DNA from: Funneliformis mosseae
Taxonomy: Eukaryota; Glomeromycota; Glomeromycetes; Glomerales; Glomeraceae
NCBI GenBank assembly: GCA_910592005.1
Contig: CAJVPP010000928.1
Span: 1-24,499 of the forward strand
DNA: 24,499 nt
Reading direction: 5' to 3'
This document shows, in pieces, positions 1-9,654 of the stretch (position 1 is the first letter of the stretch; each line of letters opens with the position of its first letter). Under the pieces are notes generated by a model. That model was given only the letters and a program-made list of their open reading frames with translations. It had not been told where the DNA came from and searched no databases. Made by a program: the position numbers and the translations under genes.

Positions 1-432
1 ACAAGATTTAGATGATTAGTAATGGTAAACTAATATTTTTTAGTGTTAAGTCTAAATCATAGAAATTATAATCAAAGATAAGGGCTTCTCCCAACTAAGA
101 GCTACTTTATTATTTAACAATGATACGCATTAAAAGATGTTATTGCCTCAATAATTGATTTTTACAATAAAATAAATTTAAGTCGAAACAATATTCAAAA
201 TCATTATACAATTTCAACTCGTGACTTTGAATTCAAACTAAGTGATAAAAAAATTACTATTACATTGAAAGCAAATAATGAAATTAGAAGCAACGTATAT
301 ACCAAGTATGAAATCATCCAAATCCTTTACACAGAGAGAGTTACATAAAATACTGAAAACAAGCTCGTTTAATATTTATTTGTAACTATTATCCCAACGG
401 TGTTTGACAAAATAAGCTTTTAATAATTTGTT

Positions 433-438
433 TTTATT
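433..438 (-). terminator. Poly(A) signal of the secreted-peptide gene
   Basis: AATAAA on the minus strand, about 40 nt downstream of the TAA stop. The position suits a short 3' UTR. Confidence 0.45.
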
Positions 439-476
439 TTCTTCCACCGAAAATAAACTTACGAGATATTGGAGAA

Positions 477-713
477 TTACATCATTGGGAGATCTGCTTC
501 CACATTAACAGATTTAGCCTTCATTACCTTAGTTTTCGATGATTGCCTTTTCACCAAGCTTGCGTGTTTCTCATCAGAAGGAGCAATATACAATGGATCT
601 TCTTCCCTTTTGAAAAACGCGCTTGGGTGTTTCCCATTAGAAGAAGGAGCTGAGAAAGCAACATGACTGAAGGCTGAAATGACGAAAATAAGCATGAAAA
701 TGTGAAGTTTCAT
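477..713 (-). CDS. Small secreted peptide precursor with two Kex2-type KR sites
   Basis: The predicted protein has 78 residues and no intron. Residues 1 to about 21 form a signal peptide: a basic start, a hydrophobic core and an AFSA-type cleavage region. The mature part holds two imperfect repeats ending in dibasic sites, KHPSAFFKR (28-36) and KHASLVKR (49-56), then a lysine-rich tail. Kex2-like cleavage in the Golgi would release short peptides (inference). This layout matches fungal Kex2-processed repeat proteins, a class that includes pheromone precursors; I also recall KR-containing repeats in small secreted effectors of arbuscular mycorrhizal fungi. No cysteines are present. A TATA-like box lies about 150 nt upstream and an AATAAA about 40 nt after the stop. 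A disabled copy sits near 10330-10444. The function is not assigned; that it is secreted is fairly sure. Confidence 0.7.
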   Translation of the reverse strand: MKLHIFMLIFVISAFSHVAFSAPSSNGKHPSAFFKREEDPLYIAPSDEKHASLVKRQSSKTKVMKAKSVNVEADLPMM

Positions 714-862
714 GATAACTTTGGAAGTATTTGAAGGATTAATATATGTGAATTTTGTAAACAGTTTCTTGTAGGAAGTGCAGCTTAGAGACGTGTATTT
801 GTAAGAAATCAGATTAGAGTTACAATTTAAATTATTTGATAGAAAATAACAAATTTCCTAAC

Positions 863-870
863 TTTATATA
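863..870 (-). promoter_or_regulatory. TATA-like box of the secreted-peptide gene
   Basis: TATATAAA on the minus strand, about 150 nt upstream of the ATG at 713. In the decayed duplicate the matching place (near 10621) reads TTCATATAG on the plus strand, so the box is broken there. Confidence 0.45.
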
Positions 871-1137
871 GTTTTTTTTTTTAAGTATGAAGCTGACTGG
901 GCTTATCCTTAACAAACTAGTATTTACTTGCTGGAGTTTCTCATAAAGAGCGTTACAGCCTTTGCAGCCTCTAAATGCCGTAATAAATATTTGCACCACC
1001 ATTGTAAATCCTTGGTTAGAAAAAATTTAAGCTATTGGACAACGAATATAATTCTGCCCACAGTCAATAATTCTGGTCAACTTAGACTATGTAGATCAAT
1101 TACGGCATAGTTCGTAAATGGGATATTTTGTGTTGTA

Positions 1138-1262
1138 ATGCAATTAAGTCAATAGGCTTTGATAATGTAACTAAGTAGGAAGATTTGATAACATAACTAA
1201 GCCAAGAGGCTTTAGAAACGTAACTAAGCCAAATTGCTTTTGTAACATACCTAAGACATACT
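1138..1262. repeat. 27-bp tandem repeat, four to five imperfect units
   Basis: Units of 26-27 bp follow the pattern ATGTAACTAAGYCAANNGGCTTTGATA. They begin at about 1138, 1165, 1191, 1218 and 1245, the last being partial. The same number of units is kept in the decayed copy at 10892-11017, so the array predates the duplication. It lies upstream of the peptide gene and has no coding sign. Confidence 0.7.
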
Positions 1263-1384
1263 TTAATGAATTCAAATTAACTTTTATTTCAATAACAAAT
1301 TATGTATTTCCGATATTTAGTATATGATTAAATATTAGAAACTGTCTAAAATAATTCCGCCCGTGAATTGATTTCGATAATTGC

Positions 1385-1530
1385 GGCAGTAAAGCCCCGC
1401 ATTAAGCCGTGGCTTGGCTTGCCATGAGCTTAAGCCGAGCCACTTTTATTTTGTCTTGGCTTAGCTCGGCTCGTGGCGATAATCGACAATCCAAGCCAAG
1501 CCAAGTCGGCTAGTAAGCCGGCTCCTTCGG
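1385..1530. repeat. GC-rich AAGCC/GGCTT block forming nested hairpins
   Basis: AAGCC and its complement GGCTT recur many times. A 12-bp arm (1410-1421) is the exact reverse complement of 1492-1503. Inside it, AGCCGAGC (1433-1440) pairs with GCTCGGCT (1464-1471). The result is a nested stem or cruciform candidate of about 95 nt, GC-rich against an AT-rich background. The homologous block near 11175-11290 has lost most of its G and C. Confidence 0.65.
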
Positions 1531-1588
1531 CTTACATTTCTTTTTCGAAACGAAATTCCGTCGAGTGATACTTTTCTATTAAGAGAAG

Positions 1589-2094
1589 CGCTTCCTGAAC
1601 GATCCCTTCGAGAGAATCGTTTCCGAAGGCTTTTTTATCAAAGAAAATCGCTTTCGGAGCGATTTCCTTGAAGGTGATCGTCTCTGTGGCTTTTCTTTTG
1701 AAGGAATCGCATCCAGAGGCTTTTCCTTTGATGGAATCACTTCCGGAGGCGTTACCTTTGAAGGAATCGCTTCCGGTGGCGTTTCTTTGAAGGAAAATGC
1801 CTCCGAGGCGATTTTTCCGAAGATGAACGCTTCCGGAGGCGTTACTCTTGAAGGGAATCGCCTCTGAGGCGTTTTTTACAAGAAAACATTTCCGTTGCCG
1901 TTTCCCTTGAAGGAAATTCCTCCTAGGGTTTTTTACAAAGAAAACCGCTTCCGGAGGGTTACTCTTAAAGGGAATCGCCTTCGAGGCGTTTTTTTCAAAG
2001 AAAAACACTAATAAAGGCGTTTTTTTTTGAAGGAAATAGTTTCTGTGGTTTATCTCTTAAACGGAATTACCTCGGTTGTTTTTTTAAGGAAAAC
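1589..2094. repeat. 30-bp minisatellite of 17 units, each with two palindromes
   Basis: I count 17 consecutive units of 28-31 bp. A typical unit contains a GC-rich dyad such as CGCTTCCGGAGGCG and a second dyad around CCTTGAAGG. Near-perfect cases are CGCCTCTGAGGCG (1859-1871) and CGCCTTCGAGGCG (1977-1989). The array therefore alternates two short hairpin motifs every 15 bp or so. Because the period is a multiple of three, the minus strand stays open over 1532-2008 with a decapeptide repeat, but I do not treat that as a gene. The second copy (11343-11618) keeps about nine units in decayed form. Confidence 0.8.
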
Positions 2095-2095
2095 A

Positions 2096-4400
2096 TAAAA
2101 TTTTTTTACCAGTGTTGAATAGATAAAAAGGCATGTGATTTAAGTATAGATTTGAATAATTTTCTAAAATTATTTATTATTTTTATTTTAAAAAAATCTA
2201 TTCTAAATTTGACCATGTCATATAGCGAAAAAACATAAAAATAAATACAATCTAAAAACTAAGTATAATATTTTAGCACACATATTTAAGACATACATGT
2301 TTGATATAGTTATTTTTGACATATTTGTTATTTTTCACGAGTTAATTTCTTATGACACCGGCAAAACCCGGAGGTTTCGACAAAGTTTAATTGTACTTTA
2401 GTTTGTGAATTGTAAGATATTAAGTAATGATGAAATATTTATAAAAATGTACACGAAAAAAAAACCGGTTTTGATCAAAAAATTCTGATTAAGCACCGAA
2501 AAATCATGCTTGTGTTACAAAGAACTTTAAAAACAAATATTTGTTTTTATCTCATGGAAGTTTACGAAAATTTAATTTTTGTAAATTGGATTTTTATGTA
2601 TGTACGCATAGACAAATATGAGCTGAGTTTTAAATTTTAAAGTTTTTATTTAATTAATTACTCCAATAAGATATTAAAAATGCAAAAAAAGTATATTTGT
2701 TTAAAATTAAATATCAAAAAAAAAAAAAAAAAAAATTAAATTTTAATTGTATATTGATAAATATTATAGAAAAAAAAAAATTCCGGCATTATTATGAGAA
2801 TTTCATTCATTTTGATTATAAAACATCATCTTTTTCTTTATATATAGTATAAGGCTAAGCAAATCTCTATTGTCAAGTACTGTTCATCGGAATTTTAGGC
2901 AAAATAATACAGATTATGCCGATTTTATTATATAAGATCACATGATAAAAATTTTACTATAAAAAAAAAAGGTCGAAAAATTTACTTTGCACAGCCTTGT
3001 CCCCTATAAAGATTGACCAATCAGATGGCATATATAAACTTTTTATAAATAAAAAATAATCATTAAAATTTTCGATGTTACGTGAATCGGAAAATCGAAG
3101 TTGCATGCCTTATATTACCAAATCTCGATGAAATGACACCACAACCATAACGCTTGATAATTGAAATGCTAACTGATATTTTCACTTCAATCTAATAAAA
3201 ATTAACGTACCACGTTCAGCATATTCCAAAACTACAGTGAATTTATTTACTTCGCGTACTATATAATTATTTTTTGAAAGGTATTAATGAAAAGATCATT
3301 TATCCATTAAAAAAATGATTGCCAATTTTCTATTACTCGCCAATTCTTTTAGTTGTGATTCCAAATACCTTTATGATTTTTCATGATGGCTAACTTTCCG
3401 ATGTAATTTTAACTTCAATACGATGTTAGATTTAGATATAATATATTTTAATTCATTTAAATTCTAACGATGAATACTTTTTTTTTGTATTATTTTACTT
3501 CATTTACAACTTCTCTCAGAGTTACTTTGTCATTCTTAAAAAATTTCAAAACGTAAAATATGATTCTTCCAAGTTGCGCAATACGTTTCTAACAAAACCG
3601 CTTCCAATTCATTTTATATAATTGAAATCTGAATATTCAAAGTTTAATATTCTTCCGATTTACTAACAATTCAAATGAATCATATTCTGCTTAATTTGAC
3701 ATTTTAGCATACATAAGATAATTCCACAAATAAGGAAAGAAGCTACTTTTATAAAAATTGAAATTTGCGGTATATTTAATACGTGCTACAAGTAAGATCT
3801 TCTATTGGATTTGAAAAGAAAGTCATTAAATAATATTTCGATAAAAATCAAATCTACCCTATCTTATAGTTATAACGTGTCTTATTGAATTAAAAGGAGT
3901 TATTTTGAAATTTTGATATAATTCTGAACTTGCTGAATTTTTGGATTTCTTACTATTGTTAAATTTTATATAGTAATTGACAAACATAAAAGAACTACTC
4001 TTTACTGTGAAAAAAATACATTTCGTTTTAAAATCAATATTACTTAATTAAAACCACCAGAGTTCTTTATTGCTTGCTCAGCCGGCGCTTGAAACTTTAA
4101 TAAGAATCGACTCTATATGAGAACATACTATGTAAAGCCTAATCCTATATACATACTGTAGCGTCCATTTCATCAATTAATCAAAGCGTTGCATTAACGT
4201 CGTCGGCGATCTACACCGTTTATTACAAAATACTAATTCTAATATTTTGGCAAAGACAAATTTGACCAAATTGATCTACAAAGTCTAACTAAAAAAACTA
4301 GAGAATTTTAATGTTTGGAGGTATTAGGTAATCTTTGTTCGTGATTGAGGGCGTAAAAGCATATGAAGTACTACAATAGATTTTTTTTTAAAAAAAAAAT
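2096..4400. other. AT-rich intergenic region
   Basis: No gene can be supported here on either strand. The stretch holds homopolymer runs (A20-type tract near 2718), a palindrome AAAACCGGTTTT at 2461-2472, and one CCAAT/TATA pair near 3017-3038. A more GC-balanced piece (about 4080-4330) precedes the BTB gene and may be its upstream region, but no further motif is clear. Confidence 0.6.
3017..3038 (+). promoter_or_regulatory. CCAAT and TATA pair without a visible gene
   Basis: CCAAT at 3017-3021 is followed by TATATAAA at 3031-3038. The next ATG downstream (near 3075) opens only 18 codons. It could be an orphan promoter, the promoter of a non-coding transcript, or chance in AT-rich DNA. Confidence 0.25.
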
Positions 4401-4415
4401 AATATATAATTACAG

Positions 4416-4420
4416 CCAAT
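4416..4420 (+). promoter_or_regulatory. CCAAT box just upstream of the BTB-TLDc gene
   Basis: CCAAT lies about 35 nt before the start codon, directly after a poly-T/poly-A stretch. This is close for a CCAAT box, so the transcription start may be very near the ATG or the match may be chance. Confidence 0.3.
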
Positions 4421-4452
4421 AAAAAATTATTTTATAAAAATAAAAACTTATA

Positions 4453-5927
4453 ATGGTTGCTGATAAGTTTGTTCTGAAATTATTACAAAATTTATTTGAA
4501 TGTTTAGAAGATAATGACTATTTTGATGTTATAATTGAAGTTGGAAAGGGTTCAAATGTAAAAGATTTTCGTGCTCATAGGATAATTTTATCCCATCGTT
4601 CTCCTTATTTCCAAAGAGTTTTATCCACTAATAGAATGAGAAATGATGGAGCGGTACATGTTACGTTCCCGGATATTCTTCCTGAAACTTTTCACATAGT
4701 CTTGAGGTAATTTGAAATCATGAGAGCTTTTTTTGTAACTACAAAATTGTTAGATATTCACAATTTTTTTTTATATATTTAAGGTATATTTATGATGCAA
4801 AACTTCCTTTGAAGGAGTATGATGCTTCAGAAATAATTAATATCTTGCTCGCTGCCAATGAATTAAGCCTTCAAGAATTAGTCATCCATTTACAATCATT
4901 CCTGATTGAAAACGAAGTAACATGGATGGAACAAAATTTTAATTTTATAAATCAATTAAGTTTTAAACATGATTCTTTCACGGAATTTCAAAATTTTTGC
5001 ACAAATTTAATTTCCAAAGAACCAGAAAAAATATTAAATTCCGTTGATTTTGTTAAAATTCCAGAAAAAATTTTGGTTTCTCTTATTCTAAGTGAAAACC
5101 TTTCGATGAGTGATGTTCACATTTGGGAACATGTTCTTAAATGGGGAGTTGCACAACTTCCAGAACTCTCATCAGATCTTTCTGAATATTCCAAAGAAGA
5201 TTTCATTTCTTTGAAGAATACCTTACGACAATGTATTCCATCCATTAGATTTTACAACCTTACCTCCAGGGAATTTTTGAATAAAGTTTTACCATACAAG
5301 AAAGCATTACCAAAGGAAGTATATGTCGATTTAATTAAACGTTTTTTGGACAGTGATCATTGTCTAAGTAGTAAGTCTAAAAGGATTGAAGTTGATTCAG
5401 AAATTATTACATTTAAACATGCTGAACTCATCTCAAAATGGATTAATAGAATAAATATCAAAACTGATTTGGAAATTTCATATGAATTTAAATTATTACT
5501 TCGTGGATCTCGTGATGGATTTGCGTCAAGAAAATATTATGAAAAGTGTAGTAATCAATCTCGTACCGTAACGATTTTTAAAGTAAAAGATAACGACGAA
5601 ATCCTTGGAGGGTACAATCCTATTACATTGAATTCGTCTTGGCATGCTTCTTTTGGAGATACAAAAGACAGTTTTATATTCTCATTTAACAACAGTGTTG
5701 AAAATTTTATTCTAAGTCGGGTAAAAGATCATGAATTTGCTATAAAAAGTGGGGCTTTCGTTAGTTCATGTTTTCCATCATTTGGTAAGACCGATCTTGG
5801 TATAATTGGAGACGATTCATTTAATCAAATCAAATGTATAAAATGTTCTTATGAAAAAGAAATTAGAGAATCTACAAATTGTTTCTCTATAGAAGAATAT
5901 GAATTATTTCAAGTAAAACAAATATGA
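4453..5927 (+). CDS. BTB-BACK-TLDc domain protein, two exons
   Basis: Exons 4453-4706 and 4784-5927 join across a 77-bp GT-AG intron to give 465 residues. The splice restores the end of the BTB fold, LRYIYDAKLPL. Domains in order: BTB/POZ about 22-95 (DYFDVIIEV, FRAHRIILSHRSPYF), a BACK-like helical region about 130-235 (VHIWEHVLKWGVAQ), and TLDc about 290-463 (FKLLLRGSRDGFA, ILGGYNP, DSFIFSF, ending FSIEEYELFQV). BTB-BACK proteins usually serve as substrate adaptors for cullin-3 ubiquitin ligases, and TLDc domains in other proteins are linked to oxidative-stress resistance and V-ATPase binding. Both roles are family knowledge, not shown here. Such genes are greatly multiplied in Rhizophagus. 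The length and all domain ends look complete, and a disabled relative lies just downstream on the other strand. Confidence 0.92.
4707..4783 (+). other. Intron of the BTB-TLDc gene
   Basis: GTAATT donor and TTTAAG acceptor, 77 bp, phase 2. Without removal the frame stops at once (TAA at 4708-4710). With it, the conserved RYIY block of the BTB domain is restored. Confidence 0.85.
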
Positions 5928-5999
5928 AAACTATGAAGAATCAAATGTAACAATTTTCTTCTTGTCTTATGTATATAATTAAATTTCTTTGCTATATTT

Positions 6000-6006
6000 A
6001 AATAAA
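6000..6006 (+). terminator. Poly(A) signal of the BTB-TLDc gene
   Basis: AATAAA about 75 nt downstream of the TGA stop, within an AT-rich 3' region. Confidence 0.4.
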
Positions 6007-6407
6007 ATATAATTTTTAATGAAATATAATTGAAGTACATTACATTTATCTAAAGCTTTTATAAATTTGATAAAACCACTTTGAATAACTAAAATTTTGA
6101 GAAAACCGATAAATAATTCGGGAATTATTAATATTCAAATCAGTACACGTTTTTAGTACATAACTTTTATTTGCTAATTAACAAACAGAATTCTGCAATA
6201 CTATTTGTTATAAATACAACAAAATAAACAAAAAAGAAATTATAAATCATTTTAAATTTTTATAATCAATGAATCGATAGATAGAGAGAGTGATATAATT
6301 CTAATGTATTAAAAGTTTTATAAATTTCATATAAATATAATTTTCGGTATTAAACTAATTGATTATAGATAATATTAAAACTATAACTCAAGAAGATTTT
6401 CATTGTC

Positions 6408-7196
6408 TTAAATGCTATGACAGATTAAGATGATAATTACAAACCACATGAAGTAAAATTCTATTATTTGGAATACTTCATAATCTTCAACAATAAATGT
6501 ATTTTAATTATCTCAATTTTTTTATTTTTTTCATAATAACGTTTCTGACCTATTAATCCATTTGATGATGATATACCAAGATCAAATCCAAAACATGATC
6601 CACATTTCTTTTTATTAAATAATGCATATTCTGCATTTCCAACATTACTTATAATCGCATCCTTGATAAAGATATCCTTATTTTTTTTAAGAAAATGAAA
6701 CTATCTTTGGTTTCACCATTCATAAGTGGATTTCCATATTAGAGGATTGCATCCACCATGTTCCTCTTATTTTAATGAACGTGACAGTCATAGGTTTATT
6801 ATAATTTGTGAAACTTTTCAGGAGTAAATCCGTCTTGACTCCCTCTCAATAGTAATTCAAAATTATATATCAAATAAATTCTTTATTGCATTTGCTTTAT
6901 CTATCCATTTTGAAATTAAGGAAGCATTTTGAATATTAATGAGATAAAATGTTATGAGATATTTTAGCATCCTTTTATATGACGAACTCTTCGTAAAAAA
7001 ATCTTTAGATTTTAAGCTAAAAAATCTGATCAAAGGTAAGCATCGCTGTAAAAGTGTTCTCCATTATTTTAAAAACATCATCAGTCGAAGTTGCGGGGTC
7101 TGAAGTAAGAGTTGGATTTTGTGCTAGACCCCATCTTAATACATGATTCCAAACTTCAATTTCTTCCATTTATAGATTGTCTTTTTTGATGATTGA
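6408..7196 (-). pseudogene. Truncated, frameshifted BACK-TLDc pseudogene
   Basis: Reading the minus strand from about 7196 gives part of a BACK region (EEIEVWNHVLRWGLAQNPTL), then a LISKWIDKA block, then TLDc pieces: FELLLRGSQDGF, GGCNPLIW, TKDSFIFL, CGSCFGFDLGIS and finally IVEDYEVFQI near 6460. The pieces lie in different frames with several stops (for example just before the RGSQDGF block and after YEW), so at least four lesions are present. The whole BTB domain and the start are missing; similarity ends abruptly near 7196. The order and motifs match the intact gene at 4453-5927, but wording differs enough that it derives from another family member rather than a recent copy of its neighbour. 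Confidence 0.85.
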
Positions 7197-7199
7197 CAT

Positions 7200-7405
7200 T
7201 AGAAAGAAAAGACAAGTCAAGTGACTTAAATACAATGATCGAAATTATATCGAAATTCATTTCGGTTATAGAATTGATTTCGAATGTCGAAAATCAATTC
7301 GGTTATCAAATATCCGATATTGAATATATTTTATTTGCTATCGTATTTTCCTTCTTTTTTTTTGTTTTTTGGATTTTTTCGCTATTTTTAATTTTTTTCG
7401 ATTAG
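7200..7405. other. CpG-rich patch with TCGAAA/TTCGGTTAT motifs and a hairpin
   Basis: TCGAAA and TTCGGTTAT motifs recur, and 7271-7300 forms a hairpin (GAATTGATTTCGA against TCGAAAATCAATTC with one bulge). It starts exactly where the BACK-TLDc pseudogene loses similarity, so it may be inserted DNA that cut the gene. An open frame here ends in a phenylalanine-rich tail and is not convincing as a gene. Confidence 0.35.
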
Positions 7406-7560
7406 GTAAGCTTTAGTTTTATTTTTTGATTTATTTGATTTCTGACATAAAGTAATTTTTTAATTCAACGGTATTGTTTTTCAAAATTAATTTAATAAAA
7501 TTAAATAAAAGAAAAAGAATTACTACATAAAAATTAAAAATAATTTAATTGCATTTGTCC

Positions 7561-7605
7561 TTCAATAAAAAATGATTATATTATTATTATTATTATTTTA
7601 TTGAA
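7561..7605. repeat. Hairpin around an (ATT)n microsatellite
   Basis: TTCAATAAAA (7561-7570) pairs with TTTTATTGAA (7596-7605), flanking a run of TTA/ATT triplets. This is a simple local structure, with no transcript evidence. Confidence 0.5.
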
Positions 7606-7699
7606 TAAAAAGGAATATAATCAATAATCAATTTTTTAAACCGGTTAAAAATTTTAATTTTAAAACATTACATAATTCACCCGTGTTATCAACGTCTAT

Positions 7700-7829
7700 T
7701 ACGAAAGATCATACTATACCGTACCGTATGGTCCTATAATAAAAGTTCTATATATACTACGATACGGTTAAAATTTCGCAAAAAAATAGTGATCTGCAAC
7801 ATCGTACCGTTCCGGTTTTCTATCTACCC
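7700..7829 (+). mobile_element. MITE-like element A, first copy
   Basis: The stretch TATGGTCCTATAATAAA through GGTTTTCTATCTACCC matches the reverse complement of 9187-9330. Its right end, GGTTTTCTATCTACCC, is the exact reverse complement of the left end of the other copy (in that copy's own direction), which defines a 16-bp terminal inverted repeat. The inside is full of TACCGTACCG-like palindromic motifs. The left end is diverged. It is too short to encode anything, so a non-autonomous DNA transposon is the best guess. Confidence 0.65.
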
Positions 7830-9186
7830 TAAACGATTTCTTCATAGGGTGTACAAAAAATCAGTATTTTTTTTTTTAACGATATAGTTCCTTTTTCTTC
7901 AAAAATCATGCACTTAAAAATTTAAATCTTGATATTTTAAAGGTTTCTGTCACAATTTATTGATTATATATTTTAAATTAATACCATTTGTGAAAATATG
8001 AGACACTTGTTTACGTTTGCCAAGTCAACATTCACCAGCATTCATTACATAATATACCATTATACAGTATACATGACGTGTAAATAAATGCAGTTATTTG
8101 AACCAAAATGAACACTTAAAAGGAGCTCTTTTAAAAATGAAGAAATTAAAAGCGAAGGTACCTTTGAATTATCTATGTTAGATCATAAACGATCCAGAAC
8201 TTCTAGACAACATATTTTAAAATATATTTAATATATATAATAAATTTAAAATAGTTTATACCATGGATGAACATTTAGATCAGCTACATATAATAAATAT
8301 TGATTTCCTTTTTTGTTCTGTACTGCTTTTCTAGGTGTAAATAGAATCGTGATAAAAAAATTAAGACAAAAAGCAAGAGTTGAGTTAACTTTTTGTGAAT
8401 CTTTTAATGATATAAAAAAAAAAAGTAAGTAACCCTTGTGTTGAACGTGCATAAATGACATAACATAATATATGTAGATTCTCTTCCTTTTTTATTTTTT
8501 AGAGAAAATTATATAGTTTATAATTTAATAAAAAATATAAACCCTGTTTCAAATTTTATTAAATCGATAGGATTATGTCTCTTGATTTCGCTTAATGCTT
8601 ACAATATTGGAAATTTTATTCAGGCCTCCAATGAACGTTTAGTGAAATTGAGTTTCATACAAAGAAATGCAAAAAAAAATATGAAATTAAAATTAAATAA
8701 ATAAATATGATTATGTAAGATAATATAAACAAAGTATCTTATAAGTCGATAACAAGCTCGAAATACAGTATATTCATGTTGTCAAATATGACCAGAGTAT
8801 ATAGGAGCCAGATAATTATTAGGTGACTTAATAGCCTGATTAATGAATAAATCATGAACTCGTTTAATCGACACCTGAAGTGTAAGACATGAGGAAACTT
8901 CATTCGTCAATTAGATTCAACAATCAATTCATATGTGACTGTATATGTAATCTTACATCCAAAAATATATATTTGCACAATAGCGTTCGTCTGTTTAATA
9001 AGACAACTAGTGCGTAATAAAGTATAATATGATCTGAAACGTAGCGAATATTCCATTCTTATCAAATAAAGGACGCGAAATATAAACATTGCAGATTTTA
9101 TTATACAATTTGTTTTCTTTTATTCGTATCTCTGTTAATACTCATTTCCTTAATAAAGTAACAAAGTCAAAAAATAAGAGTATATG
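7830..9186. other. Spacer between inverted copies of element A, no gene seen
   Basis: About 1.36 kb of AT-rich DNA with only short unsupported frames on either strand. The flanking inverted copies could mark one larger composite element, but no transposase is visible inside. Confidence 0.5.
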
Positions 9187-9330
9187 GAAACCGGCACGAT
9201 ACGATTTGTCAGACCAGTACAGTACGATTATACAGATCATTATTTTTCACGAAATTTGAATCGTACCATACCGTACATGTAGTATATATAAAGCTTTATT
9301 ATAAAACCATACTGGTTTTCTATCTACCCA
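9187..9330 (-). mobile_element. MITE-like element A, second copy, inverted
   Basis: On the minus strand it begins GGGTAGATAGAAAACC and continues through TTTATAATAAAG, TATATATACTAC, CAAATTTCGTGAAAAATA and TGATCTG, to end GTGCCGGTTTC. This follows the first copy at 7700-7829 in the same order. The far end (near 9187) is diverged. Confidence 0.65.
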
Positions 9331-9545
9331 AAAAAGAAGATTGCTCGAAAAATCCAATTTTCATGGTTATCAAAAAAATTATCAATACTATATAATTCAA
9401 CAGAATAGGTTAGTCACGGTAAAGCCTTAGAAAGAGAGATATAAATTTTGTGTATTAAATTCTAATATAGAATGTTAAGGTGGCATTCTTCAGCGTAAAA
9501 AAAATATTAGATTAGAAAGTTCATAGAAACATTACTATATAGAAC

Positions 9546-9654
9546 GGGAAACTGTCAGGAAAAATAAAATAAATCTAAATTCAAACGTATCTCGATTTGA
9601 AAATCATATTTAGCATATAAAAGTAAAATTAATTTTTTACTGGCAGTTTCTCCT
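9546..9654. mobile_element. Small inverted-repeat element B
   Basis: The left end GGGAAACTGTCAGGAAAAAT (9546-9565) mirrors the right end, whose reverse complement reads GGAGAAACTGCCAGTAAAAA. About 109 bp in all with an AT-rich middle, which suggests a MITE. No target duplication could be fixed by eye. Confidence 0.5.

Larger units (their letters stand above)
1..1850. repeat. Segmental duplication, better-preserved copy
   Basis: This segment aligns almost end to end with 9940-11620 in the same orientation, at an offset of about 9730-9760. Shared landmarks in order are the AAGTCTAAATCATAGAAA block near 46, the secreted-peptide gene, the TATA region, the 27-bp tandem repeat, the GC-rich AAGCC/GGCTT block and the first nine units of the 30-bp minisatellite. 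Homology may continue left of the window. This copy keeps its CpG sites and an intact reading frame. Positions 1-470, downstream of the peptide gene, show no gene of their own. Confidence 0.85.

Noticed and set aside
469..666. Plus-strand frame of 65 codons.
   Set aside because: It lies antisense to the secreted-peptide gene, which has a signal peptide and KR sites; the plus frame has no such support.
928..1110. Plus-strand frame of 60 codons upstream of the peptide gene.
   Set aside because: No ATG at its start, no recognisable domain, and the duplicated copy breaks it without any sign of constraint.
1532..2008. A 158-codon minus-strand frame with decapeptide repeats of the NASGSDSFKG kind over the minisatellite.
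   Set aside because: It is explained by the 30-bp period being a multiple of three. There is no signal peptide, the repeats drift in composition, and the decayed copy shows no trace of a kept frame. Reconsider if a transcript is found.
3480..3670. Minus-strand open stretch (MNWKRF...LGRIIFYVLKFFKNDKV...).
   Set aside because: Interrupted by stops, and no family could be recognised; chance is the simpler view.
7193..7405. Plus-strand frame ending in a phenylalanine-rich hydrophobic segment.
   Set aside because: It opens with TTG, and its tail is a T-rich tract read as Phe/Leu; no signal or domain.
8820..8890. A stretch that looked foldable like a tRNA.
   Set aside because: No GGTTCGAATC-type B box and no acceptor stem pairing.
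8246..9089. Minus-strand frames of 71 and 60 codons.
   Set aside because: No domain, no introns or poly(A) context, and the residue content expected from AT-rich non-coding DNA.
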